Below are positions 35,367-47,300 of a stretch of DNA of 64,000 nucleotides, piece by piece. The position numbers and the translations under genes are program-made. The notes beneath the pieces are model-generated. The model saw only the letters and a list, made by a program, of their open reading frames with translations. It was not told where the DNA came from and ran no database searches. Source of the DNA: Drosophila persimilis. Taxonomy: Eukaryota > Arthropoda > Insecta > Diptera > Drosophilidae. The DNA is taken from positions 372,001 through 436,000 of the forward strand of contig NW_020825374.1 in NCBI RefSeq assembly GCF_003286085.1, read 5' to 3'. How positions within the stretch are numbered: position 1 is the stretch's first letter; every line of letters starts with the position of its first letter.

Positions 35367-36432
35367 AAAAGTATGTAGAGTCAAAAAATAATGAAACATT
35401 AACGAAAGGGAAGATAGAAAAACCAAAGTTACAATCAGTGGAGACTGGAACTTTGAAGGAAGGCATAGAGCCCAAAATTGACAATAGCATAGAAAAAGTA
35501 TCTGAGGAAATCGACAGAATAGTGGAAAACCTGAAGACATATTTAGAGCAAACCATGCAGAGGTTTGATCAGGCTAAACTGGGAGAGTGTAGAATGAGAA
35601 AGGAAAAAATTGAGTTCCTCAGTAAAAAACTGACATCAAAAATTGAGGAGCATTATCATAGCTATGGAACAAACGACAGCTTCGACAATCAGATCGGAGA
35701 TTTGGAATTTGATTTTCAAAGCATGTTGAGCAACCTAGAAGTTAGGATGCAAACCATAGCTGAAGAAAACAGCATGTATACTGAAGGGGCAACCGTAAAA
35801 AAAGAAGATATCAATTTGCCTGATCTTCCGTAAGTACCGGAAGTACCCACATTCTCGGGCGAGAATTAATTCATAACAGAGATAGTCTGAGTACATCTCT
35901 AAAATTCAATTATTTGAAAATCGCGATAAAGGGTGAGGCACGGAGTATGGTAGCTCACCTTTTAACTGGGCCGCTGGAGAATTATAATGCCGCTTGGGAA
36001 TTGCTGACCAAGCGGTATGAAAATAAGCGAACAATTTTTTAGGATCAGCTGAATCGTTTACTACACTTACCAATGCTAGATCACGATTCAGCGAAACATA
36101 ATAAATGGTTTTCTGATTCTATAAATGAGTCAATACATTTAATTAAATTAAAGTCACACTTAACAGAAGAAGTTGATGTGATTTTCGCGCACATTGTGTT
36201 GAAAAAATTCAACAAAGATACCTTACAATTATATGAAAGTCATATAAAAAGGACAAAAGAGATCCAAGCATTGCCAGATGTAATGGAATTTTTAGAACAA
36301 CGGTACACTTCTCTTTACACGTCGCAGGATAAAGAGTGGAAACCGTTGAAAAAAGTAGTGCAATATGGTAAAATAAAAGAAAATTGTCCGTTATGTAAAA
36401 TGGCAGGACCATACCATAATTCACTGCTATAA
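35367..36432 (+). pseudogene. BEL2 gag (duplicate copy)
   Basis: Copy of 26553-27618 with identical lesions as far as I can read. Confidence 0.85.
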
Positions 36433-36442
36433 GTTTAAGGGA

Positions 36443-38490
36443 ATGAGTCCGATAGATAGAGGCCAGTTTATTAAAAAACAGCGCCTTTGCACAAAATGCT
36501 GTAGGCATGATATGTATAAGAAATGCTTTTCTGAAATTTTATGTGGGATTTGTAAAAAACCTCATCATACGATGCTCCATATTCCCTACGAAAAGAGGGA
36601 AAATGTTAACACTTGCTTGACAAAAGAACAAGCGTTCTTAGCCACAGCACTTTTAAAAGTAAGGGCAAGGAATGGTGGCTATCAAAACCTTAGAGCTCTC
36701 ATTTATTGTGGGTCGCAATGTACCATAATTTCAGATGAAGCTGCGCAAATATTAAACTTAGTACGAAAAAGAGCGAACACCGAGGTAAGTGGAGTGTCAC
36801 CTACAGACTCTTGCACTTCAAAGTACAAAGTTACTTTATCGGTAAAAACTCGTGATTATAATAAAGGTCCTCTAAATATTGAAGCAATTATTCTTCCGAA
36901 ATTGATGAAAGCTTTACCATTAAAGTCTTTCAATATTGATAAAACTAAGTGGCAAGATTATGTGTTGGCAGACCCTAACTTTAACAAACCAAGTAGGGTA
37001 GATGTAATAATTGGGATAGATTTGTATACCCATATTTTAAAAGACGGAGTAGTAAAAATAGACGGACTACTTGGACAAAATACAGAATTCGGATGGATTA
37101 TATCCGGTTGCACCAAATCAAAAGGTGATCAATTTATTGTGGCGACAACAATTGAAGTTGGGGACTTAGAGCGGTTCTGGGAATTGGAAAGTGAAAAGAA
37201 TGACGTAGAAGAAGATGTGTGCGAGGAGCATTTCTTGGAAACAACAAGAAGAGATGAGAATGGTAGGTATGTGGTTAAAATACCATTTAAAAAAGAAAAG
37301 GATCTAGGAGATTCAAAACCCCAAGCTATAGCGCGATTTTATAGCTTAGAAAGAAAGCTCAGCAATAATAAATCATTAAAAGAAAATTATGTAAAGTTCA
37401 TGCATGAATATAAAATCTTAGGACATATGGTAGAGTCCAAAGAAGATGGGAAATATTATTTACCCCATCAAGGAGTCATAAGAGATTCCAGTCTAACGAC
37501 AAAGCTGAGGGTGGTTTTCGATGCTTCAGCAAAAACCACAAACAATAAAAGTTTAAATGATATCATGTGGGTTGGACCAAGGGTCCAAAAAGATATCTTC
37601 GATATTATGGTGAAATGGCGTAAATGGACATTTTTAATATCTGCGGACATTGAAAAAATGTACCGGCAAATTAATGTTGATAAAGACGATCAACAATATT
37701 TGCATATAATTTGGAGAGATAATCCAAAAGAAAAGTTAAAAGATTATAAACTTACAACCGTTACGTACGGTACAGCTTCAGCACCCTACTTAGCAACCAG
37801 GGTGCTTGTTGCAATAGCAGATAATTGCAAAAATCAAGCAATTAGGGAAATCATAAAGAATGATTTTTATATGGACGACCTGATGACAGGTGCCGACACG
37901 ATACTGGATGCTAAAAAGCATGTAAAGGAAGTTACCCGGGAGTTTAATAAGGTTGGGTTTAACTTAAGAAAGTGGATAAAAAATATCCCAGAAATTATAG
38001 AAGGCATTAGAGATGACCAAGAAAATAAAGTATTAACCATTGAGGAGAATGAATCCGTCAAAACATTAGGACTACAATGGTTAAAGACGAGTTTAGGTTA
38101 AATTTCCACTATGAACCAATTAAGAAAAATAACAAAAGAATAGTATTATCTACCTTAGCCAAGATATATGACCCCTTAGGCTGGTTGTCTCCAGTGACAC
38201 TTGTCGGAAAATTGTTTATTCAAAAACTTTGGCTAGCAGACAAAAATTGGGATGAAGAATTATCAGAACAGGATACTCGGGAATGGAATTCGTTTAAAAA
38301 TAGTTTAACAGAGTTAGAGAGCATTCGGATACCGAGATGGCTAAATTCTCTGCACAATAAGTCGATGCAAATTCATGGGTTTTCCGATGCATCCGAAAAG
38401 GCTTATGCTGCCATAGTGTATGCCAAGGTAGATAGTTCTACAATTATAATAGCCAGCAAAAGCAAAGTTAATCCAAAGAAGAATCGGAAA
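36443..38490 (+). pseudogene. BEL2 pol, protease to start of RNase H (duplicate copy)
   Basis: Copy of 27629-29676 with the same frameshift near 38094 and the same substituted protease active site. RT YMDD at about 37868. This is the copy directly continuous with the downstream BEL2 pieces. Confidence 0.9.
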
Positions 38491-39615
38491 ACGAGGGGGA
38501 ACGTTGTGAGTTGCTGCGGACACCGCAACTCTACAGTTATACCCGATACTAAGTCAGTATGGCTCTCCTCCGGCAGACGCCGCTAATATTAAACGACACG
38601 ACAAAGAGTGCGTGCGAGAGAGACAGAAAATCAGTCTGAGCGTGACGTCGGGCGCTGCGTAGCCACTGCAAATTGATTTGTTCCTTATGGCTATAAAAAT
38701 GATCTAATCTGATCCAGATTCAGCAATCTGATAGATATGGTCGTTATCTATGATTCTGCGTTTTTAGTTTTCTCAAATCTGCAATATTGTGGATGCAACA
38801 CATTTTCGTCCTTTGTGTGGGCGGAAGGGGGTGGGGCGAAATTTTGAGATATACGTTTTATAGTGAGATCTAACAGGAGTGCGGATACCAAATTTGTTAC
38901 TCTAGCCTTAATAGTCTCTGAGATTTGTGAATATCCCCAGATTTTCATCCTTTGCGGGGGCGGAAGGGGGTGTGGCGAAATTTTGAAACAAACTCGTCTC
39001 GGTCCGATATATTAGGAGTGTGGATACCAAATTTGGTTGCTCTAGCTTTTATAGTCTTTGAGATCTAGGCTCTAATGTTTTACTCTATGCAAAGCCGGCT
39101 ATGCTACATGTGTTTTAGAGAGAGACAGGGCGAGAAAAAATGAAATTGTTTTCTTAATGCTGGCTATAATAATAATACGATCCAATTTCTGCAGTCTAAA
39201 AGATATGGTCATTCTCTACGATTCTGCGTTTTTGGTTGTTTCGTATCTTTAAAATTGTGGGCTCCACAGACTTTCGCCCTTTGTGGGGGCGGAAGTGGGC
39301 GGGGCAAAGTTTTGAAATATTTTTGTAGCAGTGACGTATCACAGAATTTTGGATCCAAAACATCGTTGCTCTAGCTCTTATAGTCTTTGAGCACTAGGCG
39401 CTAATAGGGACGGACAGACGGGCAGACGGACGGACGGACAGACGGACAGACGGACGGACGGACAGACAGACATGGCTCAATCGACTCGGCTATTGATGCT
39501 GATCAAGAATATATATACTTTATGGGGTCGGAAACGATTCCTTCTGGACGTTACACAGATCCACTTTTACCACAAATCTAATATACCCCAATACTCATTT
39601 TGAGTATCGGGTATA
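38491..39615 (+). mobile_element. DINE-1/INE-1 copy b' (complete)
   Basis: Full-length partner of copy b: ACGAGGGGG start, GAGTATCGGGTATA end, GGACAGAC array at 39409-39470. Inserted in the BEL2 RNase H region; the reading resumes right after it with LELCAAHLLAKL. Confidence 0.93.
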
Positions 39616-39912
39616 ATTAGAACTTTGTGCAGCACATCTTCTGGCAAAATTAATTCAACGGGTGAAAGTAGCGGTTGGAAGTAATGTAGAGTGCTATGCC
39701 TGGAGTGATTCTACTATTACTCTAGCCTGGATAAAGAATGGAGACAATAAAGACAAGTTTATCAGGCGTCGAACTGACGAAGTAAGAAAGATTAAGGAAA
39801 TTAAATGGGGACACGTTAGAACTGAAGACAATCCAGCAGATGTAGCATCAAGGGACATTAGTGCAGATAAGCTAAAAGATTTTAAGGTTTTGTGGAAAGG
39901 GCCTCAATGTTT
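39616..39912 (+). pseudogene. BEL2 pol: RNase H continuation
   Basis: Carries the RNase H motifs CYAWSDSTITLAW and DNPADVASRD. The frame is open up to the GTTT target site at 39909-39912, where the TGTA...TACA element begins, and continues at 51681 in the same frame. Confidence 0.88.
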
Positions 39913-41763
39913 TGTAGTGGCGCCTGTCCAACCAAAAATATCGGATAACCGTCCCACGGTTTCCCTTTCCCTTAGACATGCACCTTGCACCGTTTGGGCA
40001 GTTATGCGCAAGAAAAAAATGACATAAGTTAACAGCGGCTACTGTCAAGGTGTGGTGAATGAGATAACCAAGGGCTCAAGCGGAAGGAGAGTGGCTTGGG
40101 CATGTTCTTTTCAATTTTACTCGCGATCCCAGACGGACGTCTGAGGAAAATACTCCAGTAGTGCAGTGAAAGAAAAAAAATTCTAACCTCGACCGAAATT
40201 ACCGCGTGTTCATCGTGGCTAAGATCTAGTCAAAAGATCAGCCGACCATTCCTACGTTTATTAAGCGAAGGCCGAACCCATCGGGTGAGTGAAAATTGTA
40301 CCCCAACTGCCGGCCAACAGAAAATTAAAGTTCGTTTCTTTTCTTAAAAACCTAACCATAGGTTTGGCCGTACGTAATACCGTACGAAACGCCGGTCGTA
40401 GTGCCGTAAGCCGTACCCACGACAGTCTCGTCACCTTGCCACACATATAAGTATCCATCGTACCGATCGACTACTGTATGTGTTAGCCGTCTTCGACCCC
40501 AAATCTTCTTTCGGCGTGGCGTCTGCATACATGTGAGCATCACTGTATTTACCGCAGCGTGTACCGGCGTGGGTCCACACACATACAAGCCTTGCTCGGC
40601 CTACCCCAGTGAACAACGGTCGATGGGCTTTTATCTACGAGTGCAGTGACATACATATGTACATATGTGTGAGATTGACTATTCCCTCTTCAGTGACTTT
40701 CGTCATTGCTAAGTCGCTTACGCCGCCCGCATACGAACAGTAACACTCAAGGAGAAGACAATTACCGGTGCCGTTATACTGTTTGCGTTGCTGATGAAGT
40801 CAGTCGGTGTCTCGATCATGATGGCTGTGCCCATGAATTTCTTCATATTAGAATAATACTTTGGAACCCCACTATTGTACTGACCCTAGGATTAACCTTA
40901 AAAGTGAATTTCGTATGATTCGGTTTGTTTGGATTATCATAAAGAAAAGTGCAGTTAGAAGGAAAGGAACTAAAACTATTACTCGCGCATACCGCCTATC
41001 TACTCTGACACACTGATATTTACAAGTATTCAGCCACCCTCATCGACCACATGGAAGCGCTTTCATCGTTGGACTTGATCGTACTGTGAGTGATAACCTG
41101 TGAACGTCTGCTATATGTGAATTCAAAATTTTACGCAAGTCGAAGCAACATTAAAGATTCCATGCCTCGACCGTAAACTTCCCAGCCGTACTGTAACGCT
41201 GACCAAGCCAATGGTTCACGTGTTTGTTTTGTTCTGCTCTTTCGCAAGCAATGTAACTTTCTGCAATTCCGAATCTATCGACAACCGAACTTATGATTGG
41301 GATTACCCCACAAGCAATTGCTGTGCACTTTAAAGATGCATCCATCCGTCCCTTGTTTTTGCACTTAAACTGAAAACTATTCGACTATATTTCTATTTGT
41401 GTAACGTAATTACCCTTATTACTGAATATACTCTTTATAATTAGATGACCCTAGTCTAATAAGATCTTTCATCATGATATTTTTAAATATATAATTAATC
41501 TTAATTGCAGCTTATTTGAACATATTATCCTTATTACTTTAATAGCCTTTATACATATAGATTTACCCTGTTAGCAGCCATGAGAGCTTGTAGGAAAGTT
41601 AATGAATAAACTGTTTGTAATGAATTCCCGTTAATTTTTGCCGTTAGGTTAGGTTAGGTAGAGACGGCCGCCAAGCTCGCTCGGAGCCCAGCACACATAG
41701 GCCGGTTTCGGCCCGTTGTGATACCGTTTGGGATCATTCCCTCCCTGCAGATGAGACTTCATG

Positions 41764-43097
41764 TCAACAGTTGTCCCATCCAGATGCCCTTATAAAGTTG
41801 ACGATCTTTCTGGGACATAGCGTGGACATCTCCGAGATGTCGTTCAGAAAGGCAGAGCCCAAGTAATGCAGCCTCCTTCTGCTGAGAGCTGGACAGGAAC
41901 AGAACAGGTGTTCCACTGTTTCCTCCTCGTCCTCGTCTCTGCAGCTGCGGCAGAAATCATTGTATGGGGCACCCAGCCTGTTTGCGTGGGTGCCTACTAG
42001 CCAGTGTCCTGTGAGGGAACTTATGACTGCGCTGCACCTTTCCCTGCCTAGTTTGCAGAGCTCTGAGGTGCGCTTCTTGTCTATGGTCGGCCATGTTTGC
42101 CGAGCTGTGCGACAACGTGGCCCTGTTTGCCACTTGTTGTCTATCAGTAGCGTGTACTGCTCTTTTATGATGAGCTTGCAGGTGGCCATAGGCATACAAA
42201 TATCCTCCTTATCTTGGAGAAGGGGGGTTGTAGTGCCAGATCTGGCCAGCTCGTCCGCTATGCAGTTGCCCTCGATATCCCGGTGACCCGGGACCCATAT
42301 AAGGCTGATAGCAAATTGCTGAGCCATCTCGTGAAGAGATCTGCGGCACTTCGCCACAGTAGCCGAGTTCGAGGAGATCGCGTTAAGTGATCTGATCGCA
42401 GCTTGGCTGTCGCTGTAGATGTTTAGATTGGTTGCCGTGGTGGTAACCGTATGAAGGCAGTACAGAGCCTCCCTGATTGCCGTAACTTCCGCTTGGAAGA
42501 CGCTACAGTGATCCGGAAGCCTGAAAGATTGCCTTATGTTAAGTTGTTCAGAGTAGATTCCTCCTCCAACCCTGCCGTCCAGTTTTGAGCCATCCGTGAA
42601 GATGCTTATGGCCCCGTCTGGGCCGGGGGGTCCCTCGAGCCAATCGTCTCTATGAGGGATGATTATGCTGAATGGAGTCTCCGTGTGCTCCATTGGAACT
42701 TGATAGTCCGTTCTTGCTGGGACCTTGTTGTTTTTGTTTAGTATAGATGAGTGACCTATGTTCTGGGGTACCCATTGTTCAGAGTCCCTAAGACGTATTG
42801 CTGCCATTTCTGCCCGCTCTTTTCCTGCAAAGTCAAGGCTCTGAAGGCATAACATGGCGTTTAGCGCCTCATTTGGTGTAGTTCGAAGAGCTCCACTGAT
42901 GCAGAGGGCGGCTGTTCGCTGAACCTTGCCCAGCTGATTGGTTATTGTCCTTTTCGCTAGGGCAGGCCACCAGACAGTAACTCCGTAGAGTATTATAGGT
43001 CTGACTATTGCCAGATATATCCATCGGACTATGCTTGGGTTCATGCCCCACTTTAGGCCGATAGCTTTTTTGCAAGTATAGAGTGCTGTCGTTGCCT
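41764..43097 (-). pseudogene. LINE B ORF2, part after LINE A: RT end, RNase H, zinc motif
   Basis: Open from the LINE A poly(A) border to a stop at 41764. Starts within the RT thumb region (ALYTCKKAIGLKWGMNPSIV, then GVTVWWPAL). RNase H follows with SIFTDGSKLDGRVGGGIY, FQAEVTAIREAL, YSDSQAAI and WVPGHRDIEGN. The Cys/His end motif is CRSC...EHLFCSCPAL. Joined in order with 47301-49514 by domain content; roughly 30 residues between the two parts are missing. Confidence 0.88.
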
Positions 43098-43413
43098 TTT
43101 TTTTTTTTTCTTTTTTTTGGACGTTGACATGCAATGACTGCATCTAACAAGAGGCGATGCAATTACTGCACCGTCAAGTGGCCCGTGTGACACCAGCAGA
43201 AGGCTGTTACGCGCGGATCCCAGGCAAAACGCAGCCCTCCTCCCGCCCAACCGACCGAGGGGCGCTGCCGCATGACGCGCGGTGCGTAGCCGAACCAAAC
43301 GCGAGCATGCAAGAAAGATAGATATTAGACTAACCTTCGAGGAAAATTAGCACTAAACTTATTAAGAAATTAAGCATGCAATAAAATACAAAATACAAAT
43401 ACCACTACAATTA

Positions 43414-46206
43414 CTAATTACTAGAGAGGTGTGTAAGGATTAGTAGTTTAATAAGAGGAAGAGAATTAGTGGAGGATATAATATGGTAGAGGGAATTATA
43501 GTCCGAGCATAAGACCCTAAACGGTTCATGCAAGGAATAATTCGATCTACAAAGTGGAAGGAACAACGGTATAAAGTTTCTAGTCAGTCTAATAGGAATC
43601 GTGAAGTTTATGCGGCTCAACAGATCAGGGCTGTCTATGTCACCCCTGATCAAGTTGTGCATAAATATCACACCAAGCATTTTTCTACGGTTAACTAAGG
43701 ATGGGAGGTTTACTAATAATAGTCTACTAGAGTAAGATGGGAGTCTTACACCCGCATCCCAGTTAAGGCCCCGCAGAGCAAAGAGTAAAAAGTTTTTCTG
43801 TACTGATTCTATACGGTCCTGGTGTACTTTGTACTGAGGGCACCATACACAGGAGCCGTATTCTAAGATCGGACGAACAAGCGAGGTATAGAGAGTCTTT
43901 GTTATATAGGGGTCGTCAAATTCCTTTGACCACCTCTTTATAAACCCAAGCACGCCCATGGCCTTATTTACCATGGTAGAAATGTGTTCGGAAAACTTTA
44001 ACTTGGGATCTAACATAACACCCAGATCATCCACCAGGGTAATTCTCTCAAGAGAACCCCCAAAGAGGGTGTAGGGAGCCAACAAAGGGTTAGAACGATG
44101 AAATGTCATAACTTTGCATTTCGAGGCATTAAGGTGTAACAAGTTTGCACAACACCATGACTGAAAGCTATTGAGATCGGATTGCAAGCGAGAATGAAAT
44201 GAAATGTCCTTGTACTGGACACAGAGTTTAACATCATCCGCATACATAAGTACTCGAGAGTATGTTATTACTGAAGGCAAGTCATTAATAAAGAGTGTGA
44301 AGAGTAAGGGGCCTAGATGGCTGCCCTGTGGTACTCCCGAAGAAACCTTTACTGGTAAAGAGAGGGAGTTTTTGAAGAGGACTCTTTGAGACCTAGAACA
44401 AAGATAGCTAGAAATCCATCTCAGGAGGTTGGGCGGAAACCCTAAAAGGTCAAGTTTATGTGCTAAAAGGGAATGGTTTACAGAGTCGAATGCTTTACTA
44501 AAGTCGGTGTAAATAACATCCGTCTGTAAGTTACCTTGAAAGCCTTTAATAATGAAAGAGGTAAACTCTAACAAGTTCGTGGTGGTTGATCGCCGCCTTA
44601 TAAATCCATGCTGAGTTGGAGATATAAGTGACTTGCAGAGATGTTGCAAGTGCGGAGTTAAAACCTTCTCAAACAATTTGGGAATAGCGGATAACTTTGC
44701 TATACCTCTATAATTTTTTACATCAGACTTACTACCTTTTTTATGGAGAGGAATTATAAACGATTCCTTCCAGATTGGGGGGAAGCAAGATGAATCAATG
44801 GACATGGTGAATAGTTTAAGCAATGGTCCACACAGAGCCTCGGCGCAGTACCTGAGTACACAACCTGGAACCCCGTCTGGACCCGGTGAAAACACCGGCT
44901 TAACTAGTCGAAGATCTTGAAGTAGGGAATACTCATTTAACAAGGGACTGAAAATGCCGTTCGACCTCGGTAATCCGTATGGGTACGGTTGACCAGAGTA
45001 GCGTTCCTCAGAATAGGTAGTTTGGAAAAACTGGGCAAAAAGATCGGCAATTGCCTGATCATTATTTGCCGACGTATTACAAAATGATAGCGAGGATGGG
45101 TGTGCGGACGTTCTACGCTTACTGTTTACGAAGCAGTAAAACTGTTTAGGGTCCTGAGAAAAACGTATCCTGCAACGAGATAGGTAGTTCTTATAGCATT
45201 GAGCATTAAGAACTGAAAAGTTTGACCGAGCTATTACATAACGAGAGTGAGAAGTAGGAGAACCCACTTCTTGAAATTTTTTATAAAGTCTTGATTTTAA
45301 GTTTTTTAGACTGGATAACTCTTTGGTAAACCAAGGGGGTTTTCCAGATCTAATCGGACAAGAAAGCGGGACACAAGAATCAAAAAATGTGCCAAGAGCA
45401 TTGTAAAAAATGTTTGTGGCTTTTGTGACATCAGTGCACAAGTACAAAGCGGACCAATCAAAATCCCTAATTAGGTTATTAAGCTTCGCAAACTCGGCTT
45501 TACGAAAGCAGCGGACACGTTCAGGTAGTCTACTCGACCGATCCAATACAGTTGGTCCTATGTCTAGCGACACCTCGAAAGTAGGGTGGTAGGCGTCTTC
45601 AGGTATAGTGAGCGGAAGGGCTCGGGTTAACAACACTATGGTCGGATCCGATACAAAGCATAGATCAAGCAATCGACCCAAGGAATTTTTCACATGATTG
45701 ACTTGAGACAAGGACAGGTCAAGCAAGCCGTCAACAAAGTCATGTCGTGACATGGGCACTAGGATACTAGACTCGTTTACCGAAGACCAAACAGTTCCTG
45801 GCAAGTTGAAGTCACCAAGAACTATCATACGATCTTTATCAGATAGCGAGGAAGCAACAGCGGTTAAAGCGGACAAGTGCTGCTCATAAATTGAAATATC
45901 CGAAGAAGGTGGGATATACGAGCAAGTAATGAATATAGCGAAAGCGGGAAGAATCAGTTTTACACACAGGAATTCCAGTTCCTGTTGAACTTGGACTGTG
46001 AAGTGTTCTGACGTGAAGTAAGAGTCCACTGCAATTAGAACCCCTCCTGCACGTCGAGACGAACGGTCCTTTCTAAAAGTTGTGTACCGACCTGCCAAAA
46101 CCTCGGAACTAAGAATGTCCGGCTTTAACCAGGTTTCAGTAAACACAATAACGTGGGAAGCAAATGCAACACTATCCCGGAAAAGAATGCTGAGCTTACT
46201 ACGCAA
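43414..46206 (-). CDS. LINE A ORF2: endonuclease and reverse transcriptase (intact)
   Basis: 930 codons from the first ATG; the frame is open a little upstream (LLVTYQNVRGLRSKL), so the true start may lie near 46250. Residues 1-210: EEP-type endonuclease with FTETWL (catalytic Glu), VLGDFNLPG (Asp/Asn) and the AYHPTFEV region in the place of the catalytic His. About 420-760: RT with FIIPLHKKGSKSD, IYTDFSKAFDSVNH, SGVPQGSHLGPLLFTLFIND and YADDVKLCV. The C-terminal part has CVWCPQY but no RNase H. No stops. The encoded enzyme would perform target-primed reverse transcription. A possible source for the two other copies in the window. Confidence 0.92.
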   Translation of the reverse strand: MRSKLSILFRDSVAFASHVIVFTETWLKPDILSSEVLAGRYTTFRKDRSSRRAGGVLIAVDSYFTSEHFTVQVQQELEFLCVKLILPAFAIFITCSYIPPSSDISIYEQHLSALTAVASSLSDKDRMIVLGDFNLPGTVWSSVNESSILVPMSRHDFVDGLLDLSLSQVNHVKNSLGRLLDLCFVSDPTIVLLTRALPLTIPEDAYHPTFEVSLDIGPTVLDRSSRLPERVRCFRKAEFAKLNNLIRDFDWSALYLCTDVTKATNIFYNALGTFFDSCVPLSCPIRSGKPPWFTKELSSLKNLKSRLYKKFQEVGSPTSHSRYVIARSNFSVLNAQCYKNYLSRCRIRFSQDPKQFYCFVNSKRRTSAHPSSLSFCNTSANNDQAIADLFAQFFQTTYSEERYSGQPYPYGLPRSNGIFSPLLNEYSLLQDLRLVKPVFSPGPDGVPGCVLRYCAEALCGPLLKLFTMSIDSSCFPPIWKESFIIPLHKKGSKSDVKNYRGIAKLSAIPKLFEKVLTPHLQHLCKSLISPTQHGFIRRRSTTTNLLEFTSFIIKGFQGNLQTDVIYTDFSKAFDSVNHSLLAHKLDLLGFPPNLLRWISSYLCSRSQRVLFKNSLSLPVKVSSGVPQGSHLGPLLFTLFINDLPSVITYSRVLMYADDVKLCVQYKDISFHSRLQSDLNSFQSWCCANLLHLNASKCKVMTFHRSNPLLAPYTLFGGSLERITLVDDLGVMLDPKLKFSEHISTMVNKAMGVLGFIKRWSKEFDDPYITKTLYTSLVRPILEYGSCVWCPQYKVHQDRIESVQKNFLLFALRGLNWDAGVRLPSYSSRLLLVNLPSLVNRRKMLGVIFMHNLIRGDIDSPDLLSRINFTIPIRLTRNFIPLFLPLCRSNYSLHEPFRVLCSDYNSLYHIISSTNSLPLIKLLILTHLSSN

Positions 46207-46241
46207 GCCTCTTACATTCTGATAGGTTACTAAAAGAGAAG

Positions 46242-46773
46242 TTAGTTTTTTGCAAAGGTTGGAGCAAGACGGGAAGTTGAGGAAGAGGAAGTTGAGGTTG
46301 AGGGTGGCACGCTGGAAAGATTTGGAAGCGATATGGGGGGCCTATTCTTCTTCTTAGCCTTAAACTCCTTCACCACCAAATGCTCCGGCCAAAATTTGAG
46401 TGACGGTTGGCACTTGCAGGTCCCGCGGAGTGACCTTTTTGCGCCTCGGAGACTCATTCAGCAGCTTTAAACCGCTAAACTGAGCCTCCATGGCTAGGAG
46501 CCGATCGTACTGGTTTTTAAAACCAACGGTCAGCTCCTTAAAGCCACTCCGCGTCTGCCTCATGAAAGCCACCATGTCTTTCTCCACCGCACGGCATGCC
46601 TCGCAACTGTAATGCAAGCCATTACGTTTGGCTATGGCATCGCTCACGAGGCCAGAAAATCCCGCGTATTTTGCGTGGACTACGCTGTCGCAGAGCCAGC
46701 AGGGGACATTTGGCTGATCGTGAGTGATCTGCTTCTTGCAGGTTTTTTTGGCGCAGACCACAGCGAATTCCAT
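46242..46773 (-). pseudogene. LINE A ORF1: PHD-like zinc finger protein (frameshifted)
   Basis: Start chosen at MEFAVVCAKKTC (46773); the ORF is open upstream but without similarity. Cys/His spacing (CAKKTCKK, CWLCDSVVHAKYAGF, CEAC) fits the PHD-like finger found in ORF1 of CR1-group LINEs. A frameshift near 46380 moves the reading to the frame ending at 46242 with a Ser/Pro/Thr-rich tail. The end overlaps the upstream part of the ORF2 frame. Likely an RNA-binding partner of ORF2p. Confidence 0.72.
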
Positions 46774-47300
46774 TTTATTTTTATTATTCAAATATTTTAT
46801 TAAAATCAAAAAAATTAAAAATTTCCAAAACAAATTGGTATCAGACCAATGTGCCAGACAACGCTCAAAGCGGAATTGGTAAGAAAAAAAAGAGAGCAGA
46901 GTGGAGAGCGGTTATAGCGAGAGCTACTAGACAGAGAGCGCTATTGCTCAGAAAGTTGAAAGAGCGAGAGAGAAAGAACAGTTATTGAGGTTGAGGTGAT
47001 AGCGAGAGAGTGATAAGACAACAAAAGCTACCAGACGAGAGCGGACTGCAATGCAATACTCACTCACTGCAACAACACAACACAACACAAGCCGACGCCG
47101 AAAAATAAAAAGTTAAATAATATTTTAACACAAATCAAAAGGCATGCACTCGCGTAAATGAATAGGTTTCCAGATTGTTGTCTGGTTAGAAAGTATATTT
47201 AGAATTTAATTAGGAAAACTCCGGCTGTTTATTCGAAACAAAAGGAAAAATGCGGAGCGCAAAACAAAAACAAAAAAAACAAAAAAACAAAAAACAAAAA

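Larger units (their letters stand above)
30495..39304. repeat. Tandem duplication, unit 2 (8.8 kb)
   Basis: Repeats 21675-30489 in the same orientation. Visible differences from unit 1: three extra bases near 31903, one base near 33619 (Gly to Val in the Rep-region reading), a shorter GGACAGAC array at 35160-35220, and a converted stretch in its first DINE-1. The right end runs on into the rest of DINE-1 copy b', showing that this is the ancestral right border. Confidence 0.93.
43098..47300 (-). mobile_element. LINE A, near full-length, inserted in LINE B
   Basis: A CR1/Jockey-group LINE without RNase H. The 3' poly(A) is at about 43098-43119 (T run on the plus strand). The 3' UTR, 43120-43413, is shared with the truncated copy at 52991-55762. 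The 5' UTR is about 46774-47255; the exact 5' end is unclear because a run of A/C-rich sequence (47260-47300) follows. ORF2 is intact. Confidence 0.88.

Noticed and set aside
40261..40616. Short minus-strand ORFs inside the TGTA...TACA element
   Set aside because: Under 80 codons, overlapping each other, no recognisable motif.
41641..41660. Telomere-like TTAGGTTAGG repeats
   Set aside because: Only two to three units, exactly at the 3' end of LINE B; the decayed LINE at 5430-6205 ends the same way. It is a LINE tail.
47229..47300. Leu/Phe-rich C-terminus of the 47229-49514 frame as a membrane segment
   Set aside because: Encoded by the A/C-rich run at the LINE A 5' border; the true LINE B reading ends at about 47301.
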